This document shows positions 10,349 to 18,904 of a DNA stretch of 64,000 bases, in pieces. The position numbers and the translations under genes are program-made. The stretch is taken from contig NZ_JBANRJ010000001.1 in NCBI RefSeq assembly GCF_037154075.1, positions 3,405,501 through 3,469,500 on the forward strand, given 5' to 3'. The stretch's first letter is position 1, and each line of letters opens with the position of its first letter. The notes under the pieces were generated by a model that worked only from the letters and a program-made list of their open reading frames with translations, had not been told where the DNA came from and made no database searches. Origin of the DNA: Sphingobium aromaticiconvertens. GTDB lineage: Bacteria; Pseudomonadota; Alphaproteobacteria; Sphingomonadales; Sphingomonadaceae.

Positions 10349-11494
10349 TCAGTTCCCGCCCGTCGCGACCGTAATCTGTTGCGGCTTGCCTGGCTTCACG
10401 ACCGTTCCTGGACGCAGATTGAGCAGTCCTTCCACGATCAACTGATCGCCAGCCTTCAGTCCGCTCGTCACGATCCACTTGTCGCCAATCGCGCGATCAA
10501 TCTCTACGGTCCGCACTTCAACCTTGTTCTGGGCGCCAACGACCATCGCCGTCGCACGACCGCGTGCATCACGTGTGATGCCCTGCTGCGGCGCCAGGAT
10601 CGCCTGAGTCCGCTGTCCTTCGACTAGTTGCGCGCGCGCATACATGCCCGGCAAAAGCAACCCGTCGGGATTGGGGAAGATCGCGCGCAGCGTGACCGCG
10701 CCCGACGTCGGATCAACCGACACCTCGGAAAATTGCAACCGCCCTTCGATCGGATAGGCCTTGCCATTGGGCAGCAGCAGCTTGACGCGCGCACCCTCCG
10801 CTTCGGTCACGCCACCGCTCCGCATCGCTTCCTTCAGGTCCAGCAACTGCGCCGCCGACTGCGTCAGATCCACAAAGACCTGATCGGTCCGCTGAATGGT
10901 TGACAGCGCGTCCGCCTGCCCAGCCTGCACCAGCGCGCCAGGCGTATAGAGCGATCGCCCGATCCGACCGGAAATAGGCGCGCGAATGCGGGTAAACCCC
11001 TGATTGACCTGGGCCGCCTGCACCGCCGCACGCTGCGCCGCAACATTTCCGCGCGCCTGCATGGCAGATGCATTGGCGTTGTCAGCCTCCTGCTTGCTGA
11101 CCGCGTTGATGCCGACCAATTCCTTATATCGCTGGGCCTGCAGCGCAGTCGCGTTGATCGTTGCCTGCGCATTGGCCAGACTGCCCTGCGCCTGCGCCAG
11201 CGCAGCCCGATAGGGCGCGTCCTCAATCTCGTATAGCACCTGCCCGGCGCGCACCATGCTGCCCTCCGTGAACAGGCGGCGACGGATCACGCCACTGATC
11301 TGCGGGCGCACTTCCGACGTTTCCACGGCAGAAATCCGGCCAGGAAGCTCATTCAACAACGGCGCTGCCTCGACCTTCATCGCCACCACACCCACGGCGG
11401 GCGGCGGAGGCGCAGGCTGTTCCTTTTCACCGCAGGCGGCAAGCGCCAGGGACGAAACACATATCATCATGCCCAGGCGGCTGAAGGGTCGCAT
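10349..11494 (-). CDS. acrA: RND multidrug efflux periplasmic adaptor (AcrA/MexA)
   Basis: This is the membrane-fusion lipoprotein of the drug pump, 381 residues. The signal ends LALAAC, with lipidation expected on Cys21. The mature region carries the lipoyl halves around a helical hairpin ([21 protein letters not shown], then a long Ala/Gln helix, then [15 protein letters not shown]), and a beta-barrel with [12 protein letters not shown], all as in AcrA. The ATG at 11494 is preceded by AGGA six bases away; an in-frame upstream ATG at 11563 would run through the operator and was rejected. It is divergent from the TetR gene, and the 18-base palindrome at 11533-11550 lies upstream of both. Confidence 0.93.
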   Translation of the reverse strand: MRPFSRLGMMICVSSLALAACGEKEQPAPPPPAVGVVAMKVEAAPLLNELPGRISAVETSEVRPQISGVIRRRLFTEGSMVRAGQVLYEIEDAPYRAALAQAQGSLANAQATINATALQAQRYKELVGINAVSKQEADNANASAMQARGNVAAQRAAVQAAQVNQGFTRIRAPISGRIGRSLYTPGALVQAGQADALSTIQRTDQVFVDLTQSAAQLLDLKEAMRSGGVTEAEGARVKLLLPNGKAYPIEGRLQFSEVSVDPTSGAVTLRAIFPNPDGLLLPGMYARAQLVEGQRTQAILAPQQGITRDARGRATAMVVGAQNKVEVRTVEIDRAIGDKWIVTSGLKAGDQLIVEGLLNLRPGTVVKPGKPQQITVATGGN

Positions 11495-11532
11495 AAAGAT
11501 TCCTATTTTTCTTATTTGCAGGCGCAAGCACC

Positions 11533-11550
11533 GGAATGAATGTTCATTCC
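11533..11550. promoter_or_regulatory. TetR-type operator palindrome between drug-pump operon and its regulator
   Basis: The arms GGAATGAA and TTCATTCC are perfect complements around a two-base centre (TG). The site lies 39 bases upstream of the adaptor start and 47-65 bases upstream of the TetR start, where binding would block both promoters. The symmetry and size are typical of TetR-family operators. That the neighbouring TetR protein binds it is inference. Confidence 0.75.
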
Positions 11551-11614
11551 GCTTGCCCTGCAATTAGGATTGTGCAACTGCGAGTTCAAGAAGAAAATGG
11601 AGTGGACAGGAAAA

Positions 11615-12202
11615 ATGGTTGCGGTGCAGCATGAATTGGGAAGCCGAGAACGCATATTGCTGGCTGCTCGCTCCCTGTTCGCAAATCAGGGGTTCCATCA
11701 AACCCCCATCGCCGAACTCGCAAGCGCGGCAAAAGTTTCCGTTGGCCAGATATATCGGCTTTTCAAGGGCAAGGAAGACATTATTTCCGCCATTGTGGAG
11801 GCAGATTCAGCCGAACGCATGACTGAATTGACCAGCCTTTGCGAACAGCTAAAGGCCGGCGACCTCAGCATCGAACGGACCTTCGAACTGATGACGCTCA
11901 TGGTGTTCGATTCGAAGGAAGAGGCTTTGTCCTTCGACATATTGGCCGAAGCGTTTCGCAATGCGTCGGTGGGAGCGACGATCACGAACATGTGCCTGCG
12001 CTATCGCGAGGTGCTGCGCGAATTGGCCTGCGTCGCCAACCCGCGACTGTCGGGCGACGCGCTCGACGCCGCTGAGGAGATGATCATGGCCTGCATGTTC
12101 GGCCTTGGCCATCGCAGTCTTTCCATGCCCCGGTTAAGCGCAGAAATGACCGCCATCTGGACGGCTCGTCTAATCGTAGCGGGGCTGAAGGCAGCCGGTT
12201 AA
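11615..12202 (+). CDS. TetR/AcrR-family repressor of the RND pump
   Basis: The 195-residue protein has an N-terminal TetR helix-turn-helix: RERILLAARSLFANQGF followed by TPIAELASAAKVSVGQIYRLFKGKEDI (about residues 11-53). The helical C-terminal ligand-binding part is variable, as is usual. It is divergent from the pump operon, which makes local repression relieved by a pump substrate the likely mode. The ATG at 11615 follows ACAGGAAAA and is favoured; the ATG at 11597 (six residues longer, with AAGAAG upstream) is also possible. An in-frame ATG at 11540 lies inside the operator palindrome and is rejected. The gene is somewhat less GC-rich than the pump genes. Confidence 0.88.
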   Translation: MVAVQHELGSRERILLAARSLFANQGFHQTPIAELASAAKVSVGQIYRLFKGKEDIISAIVEADSAERMTELTSLCEQLKAGDLSIERTFELMTLMVFDSKEEALSFDILAEAFRNASVGATITNMCLRYREVLRELACVANPRLSGDALDAAEEMIMACMFGLGHRSLSMPRLSAEMTAIWTARLIVAGLKAAG

Positions 12203-12230
12203 GGCAATACCTCCATTCTCTACCCGCCCC

Positions 12231-15131
12231 TCATTTCGCTGTCACGCCCTCGGGCAGCACGACCGCCGACCAGCTTTTGCCCGGCACCAGATATTTCCCG
12301 GCCAGCGCCTGTACATTGGCCGGGGTAACGCTCAACAGGTCCGCCGCCATGGTTCGCATCGCCTCGACATAACGGGGATCGCGGGTCGCGCCCTCCATCT
12401 GATTCATCCAGAAGACATTGCCTGTGCTGGCCCGCGCCAGCATCTGGCGCATCGGCGCGACGGCCCGCTGCAATTCATCATCGGAGACAGGCTTGGCCAC
12501 CAGGTCCGCAGCGGTATCTTTGACGATACCATAGAAATAATTGACCTTTTCCGGCTTCACCTGGCTTGACACCAATATGTAACCGCCACTGTCGAACGAG
12601 AAAGGCCAGTTATTCTGAACACTGGGCGAATAGGCTGCCCCTTCGGCGGAGCGCAGCTTGTCGAACAGCCGATCGTTGAAAATCTGCGTCAGGATTTCCA
12701 ACTGCCGCGCCTCGCGGGTCATGGCAAAGCCGCCCGCCGTCGGCCATGCCATGACGGCGCCCGCCTGCTCCTTGTCGCCCTTGTGCCGCAGCACTACAGG
12801 CACTTCGACATGCGCCGGAAAGCGCGAAACCTTATTCGCGGCCGGGACAGGCTTGTCCGCCCGCGCAGGTAGCGCGCCAAAGGTCGCAGCCACCGCCTGG
12901 ATGGCGTCATCGGCCTTCACCTGCCCGAAAATCTGCACCTCGATCGGCCCGGATGCCAGGATCGGCTCCCATGTCGCGCGGAAGGCCTGCGGCGTCAGCG
13001 CCTCAATCTCCTGCCGCGATGGCGTGCGATAGCGCACGTCCTTGCTGTGCAGAAGCCAGTTGAGGTCGCGACCCAACACCGCGTCAGGTGAGCGCGACAT
13101 GGCGTCATAGGCCAATATGGCCCCCGCTTTCACCCGTGCAATCGGCGCGGGATCCCAGCCGGGCTGGGCCAGCTTGGTCGCGAACAGCTTGAGTTGATCC
13201 TTATAGTCCGCAGGCCGCGTCACCGCCGCCATCTCGAACGCATCGTCATCGACCGAGAAATCGAAGCCCATGCGGCGACCATTGGTCAGGTCGTCCAGTT
13301 CGCGCTGCCCCAGCTTGCCAATCCCGCTCGCCACCAGCGCATAGTCCGCCGCCCAACTGGGCACCGGCTTGGTCGGCGACAGGTCCAGTTGGCCATGTCC
13401 AAAGCGCACATTGATCCGCACCTTCTCCGTTTCGGCATCATTGGCGAACAGCGTCAGCTTGACGCCGTTGGAGAAGGTCACGGTCTCCATGCCCTGCAAA
13501 CCGACCGGCGTGCGCGACACGACCGTGCCCGGCGCACCCAGCTTGGGCAGGTCGTCCATCGTCACCGTGCCATTGGCAAGCCGTGCATTTTTCGCCGCCG
13601 CGACCGGTTCGGCCAGCGCCGCCGCCAGCTTCTGCTCGGCCCCCGGCTGCGCCTTGCCCATCATCAGCAACGCGCGGAATACCCCCGCCGAAAAGAGCCG
13701 CTGGGTGGATTCCAGCATCTTCTGCGGCGTCATCATCGGCTTACCCGACCGGAAGATATCAAGCGCCGCCTGCGGGCTGACCGTGGTTTCGCGAATATCG
13801 ACCGCGCTCACCAGATCGCTCGCCTGCTTGGCGCCCGCCTCGGTATCGTAATTTTCAACCTGCACCGCCAGCGCCGTGTCGAACTGGGCATATTCGCGGT
13901 CAATCTCTTCCTTGCTCGGCGGAGTCGCCTTCGCATCCTCGATAATCGCGCGAACGTCGGCCAGCGCCTTTTCCCAATTATCCGCCACCGGAACGATGGT
14001 GATGAAGGTGCCGTCGACAGAGCGGCTGACATCCTGCTGATCCGCGCTCGCCTGCAAAAAACTGCCCCCACCACGCGCCGCCTGCTCCAGCCTGCGGTTG
14101 ATGATCTGCAGCGCCAGCATGTCGGTCAGCTTGTCCTGATTATAGACAATCGTGTCCGCACGCGGCTTCCATGGCCGCAGGAAGGCCATGGTGATCCCGG
14201 TTGGCACCCCCGCTTCCACCAGCACCTTTGTCGCGGGCCTCTTGGCGTCCGGCTCACCGAAATCGGGCTGCGTCGCCCCCTGCCCCGGCACGGTCCAGGC
14301 CGAAAAATGATCCTTGATCAACTGCTCCGCCACCACCGGGTCAATATCGCCAGCGATGGAGATCACCGCATTTTCTGGGCGATACCAGCGCTGATGAAAG
14401 GCCTCCGCGCTTGCAGCGGTCGCGCCGGTCAGTGTCTTCACCGTGCCGATCGGTGCGTGATCCGCCAGCGGTTGCCCGGCAAAGAAATGCAGGCGGCTGG
14501 CATCCGAAAGCCGCATCTGCGGCCCATAGGCTTCGCGCATCTCGGCCAGCACCACCGCCCGCTCGGCGGCCACCGCACTGTCGACGATGTTCGGCTCGGT
14601 CATCATGCCCGACAGGATTTTCATGCTCTCACCCAGCCCCGCCGGGGTCGCCTGTGGCAGATCGAGCGCATAAGTCGTGCCGGTCGGTGTCGTCTGCGCG
14701 TTGCTGTCACTGCCGAAGGTCACGCCCAGCCGCTGCCAGATCCGCTTGGATTCGCCATCGGGCACATGTTTGGAACCGCGCATCGTCAGATGCTCCATGA
14801 AATGGGCGAAACCCAATTCATCGGGCTTTTCCATCAGCGACCCGACATCGACCCGCAGGCGGATACTGACCTGCCCCGGCGGCACGCCATTGCGCCGCAC
14901 GGCATAGCGAAGTCCGTTGGGCAATGTGCCGAACCGCCATGCCGGATCAATCGGCACGTCACTATTTTCATATAGCCACGGCCGCGCCTGCGCCTTGGCC
15001 GACCCCTGTTTGACCGGGGTGTCGGTCTGCGTTGCAAGGGGGGCCTGCGCCTGCGCCGGGACGGCAAGCCCCGAAAGCATCAGCGAAAGGACAGACAGCG
15101 AAGCGGCGGTGCGCCGAAAGGAAAGGCTCAT
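12231..15131 (-). CDS. exported M16-family zinc metallopeptidase (pitrilysin/insulinase-like)
   Basis: The 966-residue protein contains two M16 halves. After a signal peptide (about 1-28, ending AQAQA) the N-terminal half begins RFGTLPNGLRYAVRRN and carries the inverted zinc motif HFMEH at residues 110-114 (His110, Glu113, His114). The distal glutamate is expected in VVLAEMREAYG. The C-terminal half lacks this motif, as in two-domain M16 enzymes, and contains the conserved RSAEGAAYSPSV segment. A periplasmic peptide-degrading role is expected. The gene is convergent with the TetR gene, with 28 bases between the stops. A remnant TAGAGCGATTTTCC repeat lies just upstream of the start. Confidence 0.9.
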   Translation of the reverse strand: MSLSFRRTAASLSVLSLMLSGLAVPAQAQAPLATQTDTPVKQGSAKAQARPWLYENSDVPIDPAWRFGTLPNGLRYAVRRNGVPPGQVSIRLRVDVGSLMEKPDELGFAHFMEHLTMRGSKHVPDGESKRIWQRLGVTFGSDSNAQTTPTGTTYALDLPQATPAGLGESMKILSGMMTEPNIVDSAVAAERAVVLAEMREAYGPQMRLSDASRLHFFAGQPLADHAPIGTVKTLTGATAASAEAFHQRWYRPENAVISIAGDIDPVVAEQLIKDHFSAWTVPGQGATQPDFGEPDAKRPATKVLVEAGVPTGITMAFLRPWKPRADTIVYNQDKLTDMLALQIINRRLEQAARGGGSFLQASADQQDVSRSVDGTFITIVPVADNWEKALADVRAIIEDAKATPPSKEEIDREYAQFDTALAVQVENYDTEAGAKQASDLVSAVDIRETTVSPQAALDIFRSGKPMMTPQKMLESTQRLFSAGVFRALLMMGKAQPGAEQKLAAALAEPVAAAKNARLANGTVTMDDLPKLGAPGTVVSRTPVGLQGMETVTFSNGVKLTLFANDAETEKVRINVRFGHGQLDLSPTKPVPSWAADYALVASGIGKLGQRELDDLTNGRRMGFDFSVDDDAFEMAAVTRPADYKDQLKLFATKLAQPGWDPAPIARVKAGAILAYDAMSRSPDAVLGRDLNWLLHSKDVRYRTPSRQEIEALTPQAFRATWEPILASGPIEVQIFGQVKADDAIQAVAATFGALPARADKPVPAANKVSRFPAHVEVPVVLRHKGDKEQAGAVMAWPTAGGFAMTREARQLEILTQIFNDRLFDKLRSAEGAAYSPSVQNNWPFSFDSGGYILVSSQVKPEKVNYFYGIVKDTAADLVAKPVSDDELQRAVAPMRQMLARASTGNVFWMNQMEGATRDPRYVEAMRTMAADLLSVTPANVQALAGKYLVPGKSWSAVVLPEGVTAK

Positions 15132-15144
15132 AGACTGTGCAGCC

Positions 15145-15160
15145 TAGAGCGATTTTCCTG
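15145..15160. repeat. short remnant of the TAGAGCR...TTTTCC intergenic repeat
   Basis: The sequence CTAGAGCGATTTTCC resembles the edges of the longer dispersed element at 54448-54548 (CTAGAGCA and GCGCGTTTTCC). It lies between the M16 start and the proS stop and has no second arm, so it is probably a decayed copy. Confidence 0.3.
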
Positions 15161-15175
15161 AATGGCTACTGACAA

Positions 15176-15193
15176 TCGGGGCAATGACCCCGA
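15176..15193 (-). terminator. possible weak terminator after proS
   Basis: TCGGGG and CCCCGA form a six-base stem with a six-base loop just after the proS stop; on the minus strand it is followed by TTGTC rather than a real U-tract. It is weak evidence only. Confidence 0.3.
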
Positions 15194-15200
15194 CGCACGA

Positions 15201-16727
15201 TCAATAGGAGCGCCCGACCAACACCCGCTCCACCGCCTTGTCGCCGGTAAAGATGCATGTGCCGTCCGCAGCAATCGCGTCCATCGGCACATTCCGCAGC
15301 GTCAGCTTCTCGCCCTTCAGCCACGCGATCACCTTGTCCAGCGCTTCGCCGGTCGGCTTCGCCCACTGCACCTCGGCCCAGCCCGGCCGCGCACTTGCAT
15401 CGAAATAGGCCTTGAGCGCATCCAGAGTCGCCACGTCGCGATTGATGTTGGTATGCAGCCGCGCAGAGGCCTGATCGAACAGCGTTTGCTGGATTTCCTC
15501 CAGCATCGCCGTTGCGCCCGCGACGAAATCGCCTCGCGCAACGCCAGCGCTATTCAGCTTGCCATCTTCCCGATACAGATGATCGCGGCGGATGACCGAC
15601 ACATTGCTCGCCGCCAGATCACGGCCGCCAACCTCGATCACGATCGGCGCGCCCTTCTTGACCCAGCCCCAGCGCTTGGTCGCCGCCTTGGCCGGACGAC
15701 GATCCAGCAGCGCGCGCACTGGCTCACGGAACACGTCCAGCCTGTTGAGGTCAGCCACGATCGCGCTGCAATAGTCCAGGATCGCAGCGTCTTCCTCTGT
15801 ATCGCGCAGCATCGGCACCACCACCACCTGATAGGGTGCAACGCGTGGCGGCACGCGCAGACCGTCATCATCGCCATGCACCATGATGAGGCCACCGATC
15901 ATCCGCGTGGACATGCCCCAACTCGTCGTCTGCGCCAGTTCCTGTTGCCCTTCGGCGTTCTGGAACTTGATATTCTGCGCCGCGGAAAAGGTCGTGCCCA
16001 GAAAGTGCGAGGTGCCAGCCTGCAACGCCTTGCCATCCTGCATCATCGCCTCGATCGAGTAGGTCGCGACGGCGCCGGGAAAACGCTCATTCTCAGGCTT
16101 TTCGCCCGCAACCACGGGCAGCGCGATGCATTCCTCGGCAAAGCTGCGATAGACTTCCAGCATCTTCATCGTTTCTTCCAGCGCCTCAGGCACGGTCGCA
16201 TGGGCGGTATGCCCCTCCTGCCACAGAAATTCGCTGGTGCGCAGGAACATGCGGGTCCGCATCTCCCAGCGCACGACATTGGCCCACTGGTTGATGAGCA
16301 CGGGCAGATCGCGCCACGATTGAACCCAGCGAGAGAAAGCCGCGCCGATCACCGTCTCCGATGTGGGGCGCACCACCAGCGGCTCCTCCAGCTTCGCTTC
16401 GGGATCGGGGACCAGCTTCCCGTCCTTCTGGATCAGCCGGTGATGGGTGACGACCGCCATTTCCTTGGCGAAGCCATCGACATGCTCGGCCTCTTTCTCG
16501 AAATAGGAAAGCGGGATGAACAGCGGGAAATAGCAATTCTCGTGGCCTGTCGCCTTGATCCGGTCGTCCAGCAGCTTCTGTATCCGCTCCCAGATGCCAT
16601 AGCCCCATGGACGGATGACCATGCATCCACGCACGCCACTTTCCTCGGCCATGTCGGCCTCCGAAACGACGGCCTGATACCAGGCGGAAAAATCCTGCTC
16701 GCGGGTAACGGAAAGGGCATGTTTCAC
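15201..16727 (-). CDS. proS: proline--tRNA ligase, short (archaeal/eukaryote-like) type
   Basis: This enzyme charges tRNA-Pro with proline in the cytoplasm. The 508-residue length and absence of an inserted editing domain fit the short ProS type. Class II motifs are visible: motif 1 region GVRGCMVIRPWGYGIWERIQ, motif 2 around WRDLPVLINQWANVVRWEMRTR (short pieces LPVLINQWANVVRWE and FLRTSEFLWQEGHTAH), and the anticodon-binding domain after about residue 280 (YQVVVVPMLR). The start codon is GTG at 16727, giving the family N-terminus VKHALSVTREQDFSAWY; no ATG lies in frame upstream. The Shine-Dalgarno is weak. Confidence 0.95.
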   Translation of the reverse strand: MKHALSVTREQDFSAWYQAVVSEADMAEESGVRGCMVIRPWGYGIWERIQKLLDDRIKATGHENCYFPLFIPLSYFEKEAEHVDGFAKEMAVVTHHRLIQKDGKLVPDPEAKLEEPLVVRPTSETVIGAAFSRWVQSWRDLPVLINQWANVVRWEMRTRMFLRTSEFLWQEGHTAHATVPEALEETMKMLEVYRSFAEECIALPVVAGEKPENERFPGAVATYSIEAMMQDGKALQAGTSHFLGTTFSAAQNIKFQNAEGQQELAQTTSWGMSTRMIGGLIMVHGDDDGLRVPPRVAPYQVVVVPMLRDTEEDAAILDYCSAIVADLNRLDVFREPVRALLDRRPAKAATKRWGWVKKGAPIVIEVGGRDLAASNVSVIRRDHLYREDGKLNSAGVARGDFVAGATAMLEEIQQTLFDQASARLHTNINRDVATLDALKAYFDASARPGWAEVQWAKPTGEALDKVIAWLKGEKLTLRNVPMDAIAADGTCIFTGDKAVERVLVGRSY

Positions 16728-16821
16728 GGGATCGACGGGCCTTGCACTGAAAGGAGACTATGGACCGCGCCATAGGCGATGCGCGGTGCCGCTGTCGACC
16801 CCTCCCCAATGGCCATGGAAG

Positions 16822-17169
16822 TCAGCCGCCCGTAGGCACGCCCAGCCTGTCGAGCCAGGCCCGCGCCTGCTTCGGCTCTCCTACGGCGCTTGACGGGACC
16901 GGTCCCCGCGCCGCCATGAAGCCTTGATGCAGCGCGAACGGTTCCAGCCCCAGTTGCGCGCGCATGTCGTCTATATCCTCGGCCATGTCGCAGAGGCTGG
17001 CCACCACGGGAGCAATCTTCGCCCGCGCCGCCTTATCCTTGTTATGATCGAACAGGCCCCACGCCCCGGCAGCCGTTGCTTGAAGGGCCGCGATCAGCGC
17101 GGCCCTATAGTCGCTTTCCAGCTCCTCACGATGGACGTCCAGTCTTTCAAGGCGATCTGCCTTTGCCAT
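16822..17169 (-). CDS. small cytoplasmic hypothetical protein
   Basis: The 115-residue protein is soluble and mostly helical. The N-terminal third is charged (AKADRLERLDVHREELESDYRAAL, in pieces), followed by CDMAEDIDDMRAQLGLEPFALHQG. I recognise no family. It lies 21 bases downstream of phaR on the same strand and may be co-transcribed. Codon use matches the neighbours, so it is probably a real gene. Confidence 0.6.
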   Translation of the reverse strand: MAKADRLERLDVHREELESDYRAALIAALQATAAGAWGLFDHNKDKAARAKIAPVVASLCDMAEDIDDMRAQLGLEPFALHQGFMAARGPVPSSAVGEPKQARAWLDRLGVPTGG

Positions 17170-17190
17170 GAAATCGCCCTGACGCCCCGT

Positions 17191-17757
17191 TCAGCCCAGC
17201 TTGTCGATTTTCGCGTTCATCGCCGCCAGTTGCGCCTTCAGTTCCGCGATCTCGTCATCCTTGTCGCTCTCTTCAGCCGGGGCGCTCGTACCGGGGACAC
17301 CCGGAACGCCGCCCTTGAAGGCGCTGGTCGCGGCCTCGAACATCTGCATGTTGCGCTTGGCGATCTCGGCCAGCGGACCACCGCCAAAGGCACCCTGCAT
17401 CGCCTGCTGGAACTGCAGCTGGTTCTTGCGGAATGCATCCATCGACGCTTCCAGATATTGCGGCACCATCGACTGCATCGAATCGCCATACATGGAAATC
17501 AACTGCCGCAGGAAGTTGACGGGCAGCATGTTCTTGCCGCGCTGCTCCTCTTCCATGATGATCTGGGTCAGGACATTATGGGTGATGTCATCACCACTCT
17601 TGGCATCGACGACCACGAACTCGCGCCCCTCGCGCGTCATCTGCGACAACAGGTCCAGCGTGATGTAGCTGGAGGTTTCGGTATTGTAGAGACGTCGATT
17701 GGCGTACTTCTTGATGACCACAGGTTCCGACTCGTTCGCCGGTTTCGACTTTGCCAT
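17191..17757 (-). CDS. phaR: polyhydroxyalkanoate synthesis repressor PhaR
   Basis: PhaR represses PHA granule genes and binds both DNA and PHA. The 188-residue protein has the conserved N-terminal PHB_acc domain (IKKYANRRLYNTETSSYITL, residues about 15-34, then VVDAKSGDDIT), followed by the accessory region with MEEEQRGKNMLP. The C-terminal third is Gly/Ala-rich and ends with a short coiled coil (DDEIAELKAQLAAMNAKIDKL). The ATG at 17757 has GGGAGGAGC six bases upstream. Its start codon overlaps, on the opposite strand, the first possible ATG of the PhaC-like gene. GTTGC/GCAAC motifs just outside may be autoregulatory sites. Confidence 0.92.
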   Translation of the reverse strand: MAKSKPANESEPVVIKKYANRRLYNTETSSYITLDLLSQMTREGREFVVVDAKSGDDITHNVLTQIIMEEEQRGKNMLPVNFLRQLISMYGDSMQSMVPQYLEASMDAFRKNQLQFQQAMQGAFGGGPLAEIAKRNMQMFEAATSAFKGGVPGVPGTSAPAEESDKDDEIAELKAQLAAMNAKIDKLG

Positions 17758-18859
17758 GAAAGCTCCTCCCATCCCTGAGAATGTTGCATTAGCACAAGGC
17801 GTTGCCGCACCGCAACATGGCCCCCGCCCATTGCCGCTGTTTCTGGACCTTTTATGGCGCCAGACAGAGGGCGATCCCGATTTGAGACGCCGCGCCTTCC
17901 TTGGCTTGCGCCGCTATCAGTCGGCCATTCGCCCATCACCACCGCCTGCTTTGCCCGCCTTTGCTGCGGCGGGATCTGCAAAAATGCTGCGCGCCGGCAC
18001 GGATGACGCCAGCACGAACGATGATCGCGCGCCCGTGGTCTTCATCCCCTCACTCATCAATCCGCCGCGCGTGCTGGACATATCGGCGGACCGCTCGATG
18101 GTGCGCCATATGGCGGCGGCGGGACATGACGCCTTCCTGATCGACTGGGGCACACCGACCGCTGCCGACCATGGCCTTGACCTGACCGGCCATGTCACCG
18201 ACCGACTCCTCCCTCTCCTTGCCACACTCTCGCGCCCGCCGATCCTGGTCGGCTATTGTCTTGGTGGCACGCTGGCGCTGGGTGCGGCAAAGGCAGCGGG
18301 CGTACAGGCAATCGCGACCATCGCTGCGCCCTGGCAGTTCAGCGGTTTTCCGCAGGCCGACCAGCAACAGGTCGCCTCCCTCTGGCGCGGTGCAAAACCG
18401 ATGTGCCAGCGACTGGGCTATGCGCCGATGGAGGTGCTGCAATCGGGCTTCTGGTCACTCGATCCCGACCGCACGATCCGCAAATATGCTGCCTTTGCAG
18501 ACATGGCCGACGGCTCGGCGCAACAACATGCCTTCATGGCGATCGAGGATTGGGCGAATGAAGGCCCCCCCCTGACCTTTGCCGCCGCGCGTCAATTGTT
18601 CGAAGATTTCTACACCGGGAACGATACGGGTGAAGGCCGCTGGCAGATTGCGGGCGCAGCCGTCGATCTCGCAGCCCTCTCCTGCCCCAATTTTTCGATC
18701 TGCTCCTCAACCGATCGCATCGTGCCCGCTGCCGCCGCGCCGCCGCTGGCCGACACCCGCACGCTCGCCACCGGCCATGTCGGCATGATCGTCGGCAGCA
18801 ACGCGCGCGCAAACGTCTGGAATCCGCTGTCCGACTGGCTTTCGCGTGTTGGCGGATGA
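17756..18859 (+). CDS. short PhaC-like alpha/beta hydrolase
   Basis: The protein resembles class I/III PHA synthases but is shorter (367 residues). It carries VVFIPSLINPPRVLDI (the PhaC 'P-x-I-N' strand, about residues 94-109) and the lipase-like box GYCLGG with Cys168 as nucleophile, which is the synthase form rather than the serine-hydrolase form. Asp in SSTDRIVP and His in TGHVGMIVG complete a likely triad. The long N-terminal domain of PhaC is absent. The role may be PHA synthesis or transfer of acyl groups. The ATG at 17756 has no Shine-Dalgarno and overlaps the phaR start, so a later start is possible (e.g. TTG at 17831). Confidence 0.7.
   Translation: MKAPPIPENVALAQGVAAPQHGPRPLPLFLDLLWRQTEGDPDLRRRAFLGLRRYQSAIRPSPPPALPAFAAAGSAKMLRAGTDDASTNDDRAPVVFIPSLINPPRVLDISADRSMVRHMAAAGHDAFLIDWGTPTAADHGLDLTGHVTDRLLPLLATLSRPPILVGYCLGGTLALGAAKAAGVQAIATIAAPWQFSGFPQADQQQVASLWRGAKPMCQRLGYAPMEVLQSGFWSLDPDRTIRKYAAFADMADGSAQQHAFMAIEDWANEGPPLTFAAARQLFEDFYTGNDTGEGRWQIAGAAVDLAALSCPNFSICSSTDRIVPAAAAPPLADTRTLATGHVGMIVGSNARANVWNPLSDWLSRVGG
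17781..17818. promoter_or_regulatory. candidate PhaR-binding inverted repeats between phaR and the PhaC-like gene
   Basis: ATGTTGC (17781-17787) and GCAACAT (17812-17818) form a perfect seven-base inverted repeat around 24 bases, and GTTGC (17801-17805) faces GCAAC (17812-17816) around six bases. PhaR proteins are known to bind TGC-rich sites, so an autoregulatory operator is inferred. Confidence 0.4.
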
Positions 18860-18904
18860 TGCTAAAGGGCCGCGAAACGCTCCCTTGAACAGAGGATATG
18901 TCCA

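Noticed and set aside
13194..14975. 593-residue open frame on the plus strand
   Set aside because: Antisense to the M16 peptidase gene; His/Arg-rich composition typical of shadow frames.
15162..16775. 537-residue open frame on the plus strand
   Set aside because: Antisense to proS, which has all family motifs.
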